From IMG/VR virus record IMGVR_UViG_3300010430_000005, positions 83,467 to 147,466 of that record: a stretch of 64,000 nt of DNA; one strand, given 5' to 3'. Of this stretch, positions 20,689 through 28,177 are shown in pieces. A program made the translations under genes and the position numbers. The notes under the pieces are model-generated. The model had not been told where the DNA came from. It did not search any database and saw nothing but the letters and a program-made list of their open reading frames with translations. Source of the stretch: a virus. Numbering within the stretch: position 1 is the first letter of the stretch; every line of letters starts with the position of its first letter.

Positions 20689-21502
20689 TTACGATCTATT
20701 CAAACGCCCTTTATTCCACCCGTCTGGTATAGGGTTATCAACTTCAACTAATAGTTCTTTATCTTTACCGTTATTAACCCATACTCTCTTTACTTTCTTT
20801 TTAAATAGACCTTCTTTCCAACCTTTTGGTGGCATATCATCTATCGGAATTCTTTTGTTTATTTTTCCGTTATTGATGAATCTTGTTTTTGGTTCTTTTT
20901 TTTGTCATCCCCTTATAAAAACCAATAGGTATATCATCTTCTTTTGATATGTAAAAATTTTCGAAACCGTTTGTGATGCAAATTTTATTTTCTGTCCCCG
21001 AATAACCGTTTTTTCTTATTTTATTTTTATGTTCATCGGATAAAACTCTACCTCTCATTTTTCGGATTGTCTTTTTTTCATTGCATTTGTGCGTTTCTTA
21101 CCTTTATTGCCTTCTGATATTTTTCTTTTATGTTCTTCTGATTTAGGAACACCCTTCCTTCTTATAGACATTCTTTTTTTTACTTTCTTCTGATAATATT
21201 GGAAAGTCGTTATTGTGTCGGTTATAAAAACTTTCGTTATATTTTGCATTCACTTTATTCAAAAATTTTGTTTCGTATGCTTTCGTATCATCAGCAGTTT
21301 GAAATATCTTTATTTTTCTTATGATAAATGCTGACAATCCATGTTTTCCAACTATTCTATTGATTATTATCGAAGACGTTTTATACCCCGAATCTACCAT
21401 GAATTTTTGGGGGTCTGCATCACGCCCCCATTTCGCACCAGCATAATACATGCCATTACGAATATCTTGAATGACATAAAAGTAAGGTTGATAAATAGTC
21501 AT
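20689..21502 (-). pseudogene. GIY-YIG homing endonuclease with NUMOD3 motif, broken by three frameshifts
   Basis: Read from 21502 leftwards: a GIY-YIG-like N-terminus (MTIYQPYFYVIQDIRNGMYYAGAKWG), a NUMOD3 DNA-binding motif (GVPKSEEHKRKISEGNKGKK), then repeated WVNNGKDKELLVEV and PIPDGWNKGRL units. The frame is lost three times, at A8 (about 21175), A7 (about 21080) and A8 (about 20893) runs on the coding strand. Correcting each by one base restores about 270 codons to TAA at 20689. Either a decayed endonuclease or homopolymer errors. Confidence 0.75.
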
Positions 21503-21590
21503 AGCTGTAACTCCTTTGTTGTTATAGAGTAGTTGGGATGCCTGCCAAAAAATCCGCGAACTACGCTTTTATTTATAAAAACTAGTATTT
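20700..21590 (-). mobile_element. Homing-endonuclease insertion
   Basis: Segment that interrupts the plus-strand gene at 20666. It contains one minus-strand GIY-YIG gene, its AAAGGAG ribosome-binding site and a TATAAATA promoter, and ends close to the gene on both sides. No terminal repeats and no group I intron features are visible; boundaries are good to about 10 bp. Confidence 0.6.
21570..21577 (-). promoter_or_regulatory. T4-type late promoter
   Basis: TATAAATA on the minus strand, about 70 bp before the GIY-YIG start codon and inside the inserted segment. Confidence 0.6.
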
Positions 21591-21832
21591 TATCACAGAT
21601 TGGGAAGACGAGTTTTGTGACTTGACTTTCACTAAAATGCTCGATAAAATGTCAGAAATAGGCATCAAAAACCCAGAAAAAACCATTACGGTTGATATTG
21701 ACCAAATCAATAGTATTGTTGTCAATTCAAAACAAGAAGTAGATAAAGTCGATCTTCGTGGTTCTGGCGTTTTTATCCCACAGAACAAACAAAAGAAAAC
21801 ATTTGTGTCTTGGATAAAAGGATTTTTCAAAA

Positions 21833-22090
21833 ATGTCTAAAATTCCATATGAGAAAATATCTGATGGTTACTGCGGCTTTTATTACAAACAAGTCGTACT
21901 GACAGGAAAATGCAAAACCATCACTGGTGGGCCAATCCACCAAAACGGGACGAATTACAGGCAAGTGCAAAGATTTTTATTTAGAATGCCGATTTGGAAA
22001 TCATGGGTTTGTTCGAATAAAATTTGTTTCTTCGAAGAAACAAAAGAAAAGATTTACGATTGTTCGTGCGGAGAAGAAAATGACTCCTGA
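21833..22090 (+). pseudogene. Small phage gene with probable frameshift
   Basis: ATG 21833 overlaps the end of the split gene. The frame begins MSKIPYEKISDGYCGFYYKQ and VVLTGKCK, but after about residue 33 it becomes rich in Trp, Phe and Cys and stops at 22088. Another frame carries the more protein-like ITGKCKDFYLECRFGNHGF and VRIKFVSSKK. A one-base indel near 21930 would join them. That second frame runs on into the next gene without a stop. Confidence 0.5.
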
Positions 22091-22517
22091 TAATGATAAG
22101 ACCCTACGGGGTCTTTTTCACCACCATAAAATTGGAGTTGATGAATGGAACGATCGTCGTGATTATCGCCTTCAATATGAGAAGCAATTTTCTTTAAACG
22201 GAAAAGGAAATTTTAGAAATCAAATGGTAGATTTCCTAATCGCGAATTCTCGTGAAGTCACTATTGTTGAAGATGATCCAAGGTATAAGCAAAACGAAGA
22301 AGACTATATCATGTCTTTGGGGAAATATTTTCATGAAAGCAAAATATACCAATCAATGCGTTACATATGGTCATTCGGGATGTGCCGCGATGAAGATGGC
22401 AATTTTACTACATGTGATTGTTGTGGAAGGCAGTTGAACGTTTTCAACACAACAGGTTATGGGATGTGCGATAGTTGCGAATTAGAAAAAAATATAGAAT
22501 TAAGCAATATGATATAA
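22080..22517 (+). CDS. Hypothetical protein with C-terminal zinc ribbon
   Basis: 145 aa from ATG 22080, preceded by GGAG with 6-nt spacing. The C-terminus has CDCCGRQL and CDSC about 20 residues apart, a zinc ribbon. The middle is charged. In-frame sequence continues upstream, so a fusion with the preceding damaged gene cannot be excluded. Function unknown. Confidence 0.6.
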   Translation: MTPDNDKTLRGLFHHHKIGVDEWNDRRDYRLQYEKQFSLNGKGNFRNQMVDFLIANSREVTIVEDDPRYKQNEEDYIMSLGKYFHESKIYQSMRYIWSFGMCRDEDGNFTTCDCCGRQLNVFNTTGYGMCDSCELEKNIELSNMI

Positions 22518-22529
22518 GATGAGGTAAAA

Positions 22530-22808
22530 ATGGAGAAACCAAACATAGATGATATGACACGTCAAGTTATTTCATGGCGGGGAGAGAATCCACATACAAA
22601 TGACTTTGAAAAATTTATCAACACACCAAGAGAAGATTTGATTATTTACCATTCAACTCTTGGAAGATATATCCGCAACTATTTTAGTTTGTGGTCATAC
22701 AAACACACACCAGAATTAGTAAATGGGGTAGATGTGTCTCCAAATCATCCAGACGCTATCAGTATGCGTGTCATCGAAAAGGTTTGGGAGCATTTCCAAA
22801 ATGTATGA
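22530..22808 (+). CDS. DUF6794-like conserved phage protein
   Basis: 92 aa. The segment LIIYHSTLGRYIRNYFSLW followed by NHPDAISMRVIEKVW matches my memory of DUF6794 proteins (H.TLG..IRN...LW ... HPD..S..VI...W), found in phages and bacteria, without known activity. It overlaps the next gene by 8 nt. Confidence 0.7.
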   Translation: MEKPNIDDMTRQVISWRGENPHTNDFEKFINTPREDLIIYHSTLGRYIRNYFSLWSYKHTPELVNGVDVSPNHPDAISMRVIEKVWEHFQNV

Positions 22809-23340
22809 AAAATTCCACTCTGCAAGATTAAAAACAAAATCTTTCAAAAAAGAAACACCTTATGTGGTCACACGTAAGGTCAACCATCGTTTCAAAGATT
22901 GGTTATTTGAAAAAATGTTCCCATTGTTTCAGAAGTGGGGTCATTTTAAAGTGTATATGGAAGATGTTGTGGTCGAAACCTTTGACTTTACAGAATCAAA
23001 AAAGACAAAAATCACAGAAAAAATCATCGAAGAAATCAACTTACGTGAGTGTGATCACTATGAGAGAATAACTCCAGATAAATACATAATATTAATGGGC
23101 GAAGATACTTTCTTCGAATATATCTCCGAAGAAAGAAACAACAGTCCTTTCTTTGGCGATAATGTTGAATTTATGTCGAATGATATATATTATCATGACC
23201 CATATAATGGGAAACGCGCAATGCAGTTTTCTTGTCATATAGTAAGGGGAATGAAAGGGTTTGCATTTGTTCCCAAAGTAATTTTGGAGGTTAAGAAGAA
23301 TGGAAGCGATTTCGGTCCCAGAAAAGATTACACCATCTAA
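22801..23340 (+). CDS. Hypothetical protein
   Basis: 179 aa from ATG 22801, inside the end of the previous gene. Basic N-terminal half (ARLKTKSFKKETPYVVTRK), mixed alpha-beta composition after that. It overlaps the next gene by 41 nt. No family recognised. Confidence 0.6.
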   Translation: MYEKFHSARLKTKSFKKETPYVVTRKVNHRFKDWLFEKMFPLFQKWGHFKVYMEDVVVETFDFTESKKTKITEKIIEEINLRECDHYERITPDKYIILMGEDTFFEYISEERNNSPFFGDNVEFMSNDIYYHDPYNGKRAMQFSCHIVRGMKGFAFVPKVILEVKKNGSDFGPRKDYTI

Positions 23341-23569
23341 AAACTACATTTCGTTTTGGAGTACAGACTATCCTGATTATGTTGAAACCATAGAAAGACA
23401 GGATCGTCTAGCAAAAAAAATTTACACGTGGTTGAATGATAATAACAAAGAGTGGTCAGTTGATTTTGATAGGGGCAATTTTGGCGAAGGTTCTTTATGC
23501 GTGTTTATATATTTCAAAACAGAAGAACAGATGAACAATTTTGTGAAAGAATGGAAACGCAATGAGTAA
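23300..23569 (+). CDS. Hypothetical protein
   Basis: 89 aa starting MEAISVPEKITPSKNYISFW, preceded by GGAGG. The end (LCVFIYFKTEEQMNNFVKEW) looks like a beta-alpha unit. The long overlap with the upstream gene is unusual but the ribosome-binding site is good. Function unknown. Confidence 0.6.
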   Translation: MEAISVPEKITPSKNYISFWSTDYPDYVETIERQDRLAKKIYTWLNDNNKEWSVDFDRGNFGEGSLCVFIYFKTEEQMNNFVKEWKRNE

Positions 23570-23816
23570 ACACATAATACACGTGAACAGACAACATATT
23601 GCTATGAATGCAAAGGATGGTAAAGACCGCCCTGTTTACACAATCAAGACTGGTTCAAAAACTCGCTATGCACGTGAAGTTTTGATTGACGGACCATCTA
23701 AAATGGTGTATGATGGCAGTCAATTGAAGTGTGGGGCAAGGGCATGGATAGAAACAGATTCAAACCTCACATTGATTGATGAAATGTCTTTCAAAGAAGC
23801 AAGGAATGTGCAATGA
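23562..23816 (+). CDS. Conserved phage hypothetical protein
   Basis: 84 aa: starts MSKHIIHVNRQHIAMNAKDG and continues RPVYTIKTGSKTRYAREV. I recall nearly identical small proteins in many unrelated phages (HVNQH.I..N.K.....PV.T.K......YA.EV.I.GPS..VY....L.CGARAWIET). Function unknown but clearly conserved. Coupled to the next gene by ATGA. Confidence 0.75.
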   Translation: MSKHIIHVNRQHIAMNAKDGKDRPVYTIKTGSKTRYAREVLIDGPSKMVYDGSQLKCGARAWIETDSNLTLIDEMSFKEARNVQ

Positions 23817-23986
23817 GTAAGGATAAGAAAATAATAACTGGTTTCATACCAGTTATTGAAAACAAGCAAAGTTTTCTATTTTCTGTAATGAATGCGATGC
23901 ATCTAATGCCCAAATTCGAACAGAGTACATCGAAGCGAGAAGAGATTTTTTGCGTAAAAAAGGCATTGACGCCTAACCAAGAATAA
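23813..23986 (+). pseudogene. Frameshifted small zinc-binding protein
   Basis: From ATG 23813: MSKDKKIITGFIPVIENKQ, then an implausible tail to TAA 23984. In another frame the convincing AKFSIFCNECDASNAQIRTE and YIEARRDFLRKKGIDA ends at TAA 23974. Adding one A to the A4 run near 23860 joins them into a protein of about 54 aa with a CNEC pair. One frameshifted gene is the best reading. Confidence 0.6.
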
Positions 23987-23994
23987 GTTATCTT
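23966..23994 (+). promoter_or_regulatory. Sigma70-like promoter
   Basis: TTGACG (23966-23971), 17 bp, TATCTT (23989-23994). The quasi-palindrome CAAGA..TCTTG overlaps the spacer and -10. It serves the DUF2786 gene. Confidence 0.55.
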
Positions 23995-24025
23995 GTAAAA
24001 GTAGTCGGATAGAAAGGTAATCCAA

Positions 24026-24814
24026 ATGACCAAACAAACCAAACGCGATAAGATGCTTCAACGTGTTATGAATCTCCGTGCCCGTGCGTCTGATGATGCA
24101 TCTTCCGAAGCAGAAATGAACATGGCTTTGAACATGGCTGCAAAGTTGATGGATTCTTATAACATCGAAGAGGCAGAACTTGCCCTTGCAGAATCCGAAG
24201 GTCGTATTGTTCTTGATGTCGTTAACAAAGTCGTAGATACTTCGGCCCTCAAAGGAAAACATCGCCACAAGATTGTAGCAGCTCTTTCGGGTATTGCCGC
24301 GATGACAGAAACCAAAGTCGTTTATAACTCTTACAGCGGCAGTATTACTTTTACTGGCCATCGACCCGACGTCGAACTTGCCAATTATCTTGTTGCTGTT
24401 GTTCGCGAAGCACTGGATCGCGAATACGACAACTACCGCAAAAACAACAAAGCAGTCGGTTATGGCGCAAAAGCGTCCTTCCAAACGGCAATGGCAAATC
24501 GAGTTTCTTCTCGCCTTTACGATATGACTCGCGAACGCGAAAAGTCTCGCCGTGAAGAAAAAGAAAAGGCACAGAAACTCCAAATCGAAAATGCCTCTAC
24601 AGCATCCTCTACCGCACTGGTGATTTCTGAGATCGCAGAACAAAAGCGCAAAGAAGTGAATGAAGCGTATGCTAAAGCACACCCCCGCCTCCGGACAGCG
24701 CCCGGATTTAGTTATGGGCGTAATACTTCTGCCCACTCTGCCGGTCGTAGTGCAGGCGATCGTGTTAACCTTGGTCGTGCGGTTTCCGGTGGTTCTCGCA
24801 AGATGATTGGATAA
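24026..24814 (+). CDS. DUF2786 / DUF7168-like protein
   Basis: 262 aa. The N-terminal 50 residues (LQRVMNLRARASDDASSEAE, AALNMAAKLMDSYNIEEAEL-like) match DUF2786. The middle (ALSGIAAMTETKVVY, a GHRPDVELANYL segment) resembles the DUF7168 domain often fused to it. The C-terminal third is a charged helix then a Gly/Ser/Arg-rich tail. Such proteins occur in phages and plasmids; the function is unknown, with nucleic-acid binding suggested by the basic tail. It has its own promoter and a strong terminator. Confidence 0.75.
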   Translation: MTKQTKRDKMLQRVMNLRARASDDASSEAEMNMALNMAAKLMDSYNIEEAELALAESEGRIVLDVVNKVVDTSALKGKHRHKIVAALSGIAAMTETKVVYNSYSGSITFTGHRPDVELANYLVAVVREALDREYDNYRKNNKAVGYGAKASFQTAMANRVSSRLYDMTREREKSRREEKEKAQKLQIENASTASSTALVISEIAEQKRKEVNEAYAKAHPRLRTAPGFSYGRNTSAHSAGRSAGDRVNLGRAVSGGSRKMIG

Positions 24815-24823
24815 CTAAACTAG

Positions 24824-24849
24824 GTGGGGAGAAATCCCCACTTTTCTTT
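24824..24849 (+). terminator. Rho-independent terminator
   Basis: Perfect 7-bp stem GTGGGGA-GAAA-TCCCCAC (24824-24841) followed by TTTTCTTT. It ends the DUF2786 transcript. The next gene begins 12 nt further on. Confidence 0.85.
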
Positions 24850-24860
24850 ATGGAGAAAAA

Positions 24861-25094
24861 ATGTCAAACCCATTTCTTTATACAAAAAACCCTTGTAGCA
24901 AATTCGAAGCACAACAAAATGTAAATTATTGGTGGTTCGAAAGTATGGGTGGTTGTCCGCCAAATGCGATTGAAGCAAATTGGAATACATATATTCGTGA
25001 AATGAAGCGTGAAGCGAACAAGGTGTTGTCATATTTTTTCTTGACAACACCTTTTGATTCGTATATAAACAATATACGAAAAGGGAGAAATATA
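24861..25094 (+). CDS. Small protein reading into the next gene without its own stop
   Basis: ATG 24861 has GGAG upstream and encodes MSNPFLYTKNPCSKFEAQQN, then a Trp/Cys-rich part, ending near KREANKVL before a hairpin. There is no stop codon: the frame runs through the terminator-promoter hairpin at 25020-25069 into the protease-like gene at 25095. The original stop may have been lost, or a 222-aa fusion is made when transcription reads through. Confidence 0.5.
25020..25069 (+). promoter_or_regulatory. 12-bp terminator-like hairpin overlapping a strong promoter
   Basis: AAGGTGTTGTCA (25020-25031) pairs perfectly with TGACAACACCTT (25042-25053), with a T-rich loop. TTGACA (25041-25046) is part of the right arm, and TATAAA (25064-25069) follows at 17 bp. 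It drives the gene at 25095. Confidence 0.75.
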
Positions 25095-25529
25095 ATGCTT
25101 CATAATCTTGATTTTACAGGTTGGGAAAACGTCACTGCATGGTGTGTACCCACTGCAATATCCCTATTAACTGGCGCGCCTGTTGGACACATGCATAGTC
25201 GAGCTGCATTCATGCAGAATAAAGCACGTAAAGATGTAAAAGGCGTCTTTCTTGAAGAAGCAGTTCTTCTTCTTCGTGAGCAAGGATATAAAGCAATTAC
25301 GATTGATATGGAAAGTCGTTGGGCGACGCCGCCTACTATTCGCAAATTTCTTGATGATCGGAATGCATATGAAATGTCCATGCCAGTGATGTTTGCGACG
25401 AATGATCATATGATGACTGCGCATTATGGGTTTGCTGCCGACAACTGGACCAAAAAACCAGTCCCCGTTTCGCAATTTCCTAAACTAAATCGTAAGGTTG
25501 TTGCGTCATGGGTAGTAATGGAGGCATAA
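25095..25529 (+). CDS. Papain-like (C39-type) cysteine protease-like protein
   Basis: 144 aa from ATG 25095, chosen for GGGAG 7 nt upstream and the promoter just before it. NVTAWCVPTAISLLTG (near residue 14) is the Cys-containing helix start of a papain-like fold, and MTAHYGFAADNW supplies the likely catalytic His and Asn or Asp. Similar WCGPTA...H phage proteins exist. Activity is inferred from these motifs only; it might process a host or phage protein. Confidence 0.65.
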   Translation: MLHNLDFTGWENVTAWCVPTAISLLTGAPVGHMHSRAAFMQNKARKDVKGVFLEEAVLLLREQGYKAITIDMESRWATPPTIRKFLDDRNAYEMSMPVMFATNDHMMTAHYGFAADNWTKKPVPVSQFPKLNRKVVASWVVMEA

Positions 25530-25841
25530 TTGAAAAATTTGATTTATGGGAAAGTTAACCCAAGCATAGTATCTAGAATCAAATGGTATAAAGGATATAG
25601 GATGGATCGTGTTCATCCTTATTTCTATAGACTACACAATAAAAAATATGGTCTTTTTGCGTGGAAAAAACCCAGTGGATTTATTTTTGATTGGTGGCAA
25701 AAACCAACTGTAGAAGTATTCGGTTCTGATGGCAATCGCGTTTTGAAGATACCTTGTAGATCGAATGCCCATGCAGAAAAATTGAAAAAAGAATTGGAAA
25801 CCCAACTTGATGAATGGGTAGGGAGTGGAAAGTATGAGTAG
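25530..25841 (+). CDS. Basic, aromatic hypothetical protein
   Basis: 103 aa with a TTG start at 25530 directly after the previous stop codon, preceded by GGAGG. Basic and rich in Trp/Tyr (YKGYRMDRVHPYFYRLHNKK), with a charged C-terminal helix (AEKLKKELETQLDEW). Function unknown. Coupled to the phosphoesterase gene by overlap. Confidence 0.55.
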   Translation: MKNLIYGKVNPSIVSRIKWYKGYRMDRVHPYFYRLHNKKYGLFAWKKPSGFIFDWWQKPTVEVFGSDGNRVLKIPCRSNAHAEKLKKELETQLDEWVGSGKYE

Positions 25842-26388
25842 AGATATTTGGGTGATCAGTGATACTCACCTGATGCACGAAAACATTTTGAAATTCAAAG
25901 ACAACAACACCGGAAATTTTGTTCGTGGTCATTTGTTTTCAAATGTTGATGAAATGAACGAACACATCCTTGACAAATGGAATTCTGTAGTAAAGCAGGG
26001 CGATATCGTCTACCACTTGGGCGATGTGTTCATTGGCGATAAAGAAAAGTTCAAAAAGATTTGGCCAAAGTTTCATGGCAGAAAGCGTTTGATAGTCGGG
26101 AATCATGATACGATTGACTGGATTAGTTCAGGTAATTTTTTTCAAAAAGTCCAGATGTGGAGAATGTTTCCAGAGTTTGGTTTGGTGCTCAGCCATGTTC
26201 CATTACATGAAAGTAATCTTTTGCGTCTAGTAGATCGAAAAGGCAAGTATCCTGATGATTGTATCACGTTAAAAAATCTTCATGGACATATTCATCAAAA
26301 TCCAAGTCCAGAAGGACCATATCAGAATATGTCAGTCGAAGCAATCAACTACACACCGATGAACATTGATGAACTGAGGATCATGTAA
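25834..26388 (+). CDS. Calcineurin-like metallophosphoesterase
   Basis: 184 aa from ATG 25834, preceded by GGGAG. The metal-binding motifs appear in order: SDTHLMHEN (residues 9-17), GDIVYHLGDV, GNHD, SHVP and HGHIH, the full two-metal phosphoesterase signature. Small phage members are often annotated as phosphatases or nucleotide phosphoesterases; the substrate is unknown here. The stop overlaps the next ATG (TAATG). Confidence 0.88.
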   Translation: MSRDIWVISDTHLMHENILKFKDNNTGNFVRGHLFSNVDEMNEHILDKWNSVVKQGDIVYHLGDVFIGDKEKFKKIWPKFHGRKRLIVGNHDTIDWISSGNFFQKVQMWRMFPEFGLVLSHVPLHESNLLRLVDRKGKYPDDCITLKNLHGHIHQNPSPEGPYQNMSVEAINYTPMNIDELRIM

Positions 26389-26573
26389 TGGATCATATGT
26401 TTATACCTCTAGAAGAAGGTGTTCCAGATGGTTGTGTTACATTAGAAATTCTTTATCTGGAAGGCAATAGGGTTGAAAAAACATGTTCTTGTGATATACA
26501 TTGGAATATATATAAAAACGAACCACTTCCCGATTTTTATAGGATATCCATAGAAGAATTGGAGGATGGATGA
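26388..26573 (+). CDS. Small acidic hypothetical protein
   Basis: 61 aa starting MDHMFIPLEEGVPDGCVTLE, acidic, two Cys in CSCD. Overlaps both neighbours by a few bases. Function unknown. Confidence 0.55.
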   Translation: MDHMFIPLEEGVPDGCVTLEILYLEGNRVEKTCSCDIHWNIYKNEPLPDFYRISIEELEDG

Positions 26574-26972
26574 GATTATTTCAAAAAGCAAAAGATGGCG
26601 GTCCAGAGTCACCTGTTGATGGATATTTCTTAATTGAAATCAAATCACTTTTTTCTATTGCCTTGTTGAAATTTAATAATGGTGGTAGAGAAAATTACCA
26701 TACACACGCCATTTAATGCATTGACATGGTTCATCAAAGGTGATATGGTCGAACAAGACTATAATGGTGAATATTATGTATATGAACGTAGTATTCTCCC
26801 AAATGTCACACGCAAATCAAAAAACCATCGTGTTGTTGCTATGGCAGATTCATGGTGTTTTACCATACGTGGTCCATGGCAAAAAACTTGGACAGAAGAT
26901 AGCAAAAAAGAAACTATAACATTTACACATGGCAGAAAAGTTGTCAAAACAAGCAGAAAGTGGTTATCATGA
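26570..26972 (+). pseudogene. Conserved phage protein split by a frameshift
   Basis: ATG 26570 encodes MRLFQKAKDGGPESPVDGYF, then LIEIKSLFSI, and ENYHTHAI to TAA 26714. Shifted by one base, the frame continues FNALTWFIKGDMVEQDYNGE and on to TAA at 26970. The two parts fit a protein of about 132 aa that I recall from many phages (DGGPES...EIKSLFSI...YHSHAFNALTW...KGEV...GPW...TW). Removing one base near 26709 (GCCATTTAAT) restores it. Cupin-like in appearance (YHTHAFNA). Damaged gene or sequence error. Confidence 0.75.
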
Positions 26973-27343
26973 AAATGTATATTGCAGTTTTGGATGAATT
27001 TCCAGATTATATGACTCCTACCCTTGTGGCACATAGTGTTCTTGGTGCTCACCTACATTTTATTAGAACTCATACGGAACTTAGTAGAATAATGGATGAC
27101 GGGCCATATGTATATCCACAATACATTGACTGGCTCAAAAACAGTTTTCGCAAGTGCGTAGTTCGTGTCAACCAAAAAGAATTTGATCGTATTGCCACAC
27201 TACCAAATGTGTATCTTGGTCATGAAAATAACACTCTAGAAGGTAGGAAATCTTGTGCTGTAGTCTGCCCAATGCCAAATGAAGAACTACCAAACGTATT
27301 GAAATTTGCCAAACTATGGCAACCTAAAAAAGAAGGATTATAA
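26969..27343 (+). CDS. PTH2-like (peptidyl-tRNA hydrolase II family) protein
   Basis: 124 aa from ATG 26969. The pattern MKMYIAVLDEFPDYMTPTLV and AHSVLGAHLHF, then KCVVRVNQKEFDRI, a TLEG element and CAVVCP resembles the phage branch of the Pth2/Bit1 fold, in which bacterial-type peptidyl-tRNA hydrolysis is the family activity. A second PTH2-like gene lies at 32733. Substrate not established. Confidence 0.65.
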   Translation: MKMYIAVLDEFPDYMTPTLVAHSVLGAHLHFIRTHTELSRIMDDGPYVYPQYIDWLKNSFRKCVVRVNQKEFDRIATLPNVYLGHENNTLEGRKSCAVVCPMPNEELPNVLKFAKLWQPKKEGL

Positions 27344-27344
27344 A

Positions 27345-27905
27345 ATGGAAGTATTTATCGCCGCAGCTGGTGGCACTTGGTTTGCAATTTTTGCACTGAT
27401 TGTTCTGATTGGAGGAATTGTATCTGCCGAATTCGATAGTTTCTTTGGAGGGACTTTCACGCTTATTGTTGGTCTGCTTGGTGCAGATTTCATTTTCGGA
27501 TACCCTATCGTTGCATCAATCATGGCAAATCCACTTATTGCAATTCTAGCGATTGCTCTTTATAGTCTTATCGGGTCTGCTTATACCGGATTTTGGAAGT
27601 GGCCAGATTACATTCGTAGTAATTCAGACCTAATTGACGCAAAATTCAATGAATGGTTGAGAAAAGATAAACAGAACCATTCTTTTGACGAATTCTTGGA
27701 ATCGGATGAATACAGACCTTTTGGTGCATCTAAAAACAAAGAACGTCTATCTGCATGGGTAATGATGTGGCCATTCTCTATGTTTTGGGAACTATCTCGT
27801 AAACCTGCTATTTGGGTATTCAACACTAGTTACGAAATGCTCGGAAGCACGTTCGAAAGTGTCGGCAAAAGCACTGCCAAGAAAATGCATGAGAAAAGCA
27901 AATGA
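27345..27905 (+). CDS. Membrane protein with N-terminal transmembrane helices
   Basis: 186 aa from ATG 27345, preceded by GAAGGA. Two or three hydrophobic segments lie in residues about 3-80 (WFAIFALIVLIGGIV; FTLIVGLLGADFIFG; PLIAILAIALYSLIG), followed by a soluble charged domain with WMMWP-like aromatic pieces. I recall similar proteins in T4-like marine phages. Function unknown. Confidence 0.65.
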   Translation: MEVFIAAAGGTWFAIFALIVLIGGIVSAEFDSFFGGTFTLIVGLLGADFIFGYPIVASIMANPLIAILAIALYSLIGSAYTGFWKWPDYIRSNSDLIDAKFNEWLRKDKQNHSFDEFLESDEYRPFGASKNKERLSAWVMMWPFSMFWELSRKPAIWVFNTSYEMLGSTFESVGKSTAKKMHEKSK

Positions 27906-28117
27906 ACTACAAAATTCATTCAAGGCGGTTGAAATCGGTTTATTCTCCATATACATTCGATCAACTTGATTATGAATGTGAAAAGGGGAAAGAGCATATC
28001 GGTAGGTTTGAATTCGATTATGGATATCCTACCGATATCGACAAAGTTTGGGAACAACGAAACAAAATTCAAGATGAAATTGCGAAAGCATTTGCAGTTC
28101 CAAGGAGTATGTTATGA
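27902..28117 (+). CDS. Small hypothetical protein
   Basis: 71 aa, starting MNYKIHSRRLKSVYSPYTFD, ATGA-coupled to the membrane-protein gene. Mixed charge. Function unknown. Confidence 0.55.
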   Translation: MNYKIHSRRLKSVYSPYTFDQLDYECEKGKEHIGRFEFDYGYPTDIDKVWEQRNKIQDEIAKAFAVPRSML

Positions 28118-28124
28118 AAACGTG

Positions 28125-28177
28125 TTGACTTAGAAAATAAAACCAGTTAATGTTGTGTCAGAAGGAGACACAACATG
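28125..28177 (+). promoter_or_regulatory. Promoter plus hairpin presenting the ribosome-binding site
   Basis: TTGACT (28125-28130), 17 bp, TAATGT (28148-28153). TGTTGTGTC (28151-28159) pairs perfectly with GACACAACA (28167-28175). The 7-nt loop is AGAAGGA, the ribosome-binding sequence, and the right arm runs into the ATG (28175). The left arm lies in the -10 and just before the expected transcript start, so full pairing is possible mainly in read-through RNA. Confidence 0.65.

Larger units (their letters stand above)
20666..21840 (+). pseudogene. Phage gene split by a homing-endonuclease insertion
   Basis: The 5' part (20666 to about 20700) encodes MEKLEFVLYDLF. The 3' part (about 21589-21840) encodes ITDWEDEFCDLTFTKMLDKM, then a Lys-rich end WIKGFFKNV. 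Joined, they read LYDLFITDWEDEFCD without a break, giving a protein of about 94 aa. About 0.89 kb of opposite-strand sequence, a GIY-YIG homing endonuclease with its own late promoter, lies between them. The 3' part could still be made alone from ATG 21637. Function of the host gene unknown. Confidence 0.7.

Noticed and set aside
20700-21590. Group I intron in the gene at 20666
   Set aside because: No conserved intron core or fitting splice-site bases seen, and the endonuclease lies on the opposite strand filling nearly the whole insert. RT-PCR would settle it.
24351-24736. Minus-strand open frames opposite the DUF2786 gene
   Set aside because: They lack ribosome-binding sites and domain features and shadow a gene with clear family motifs.
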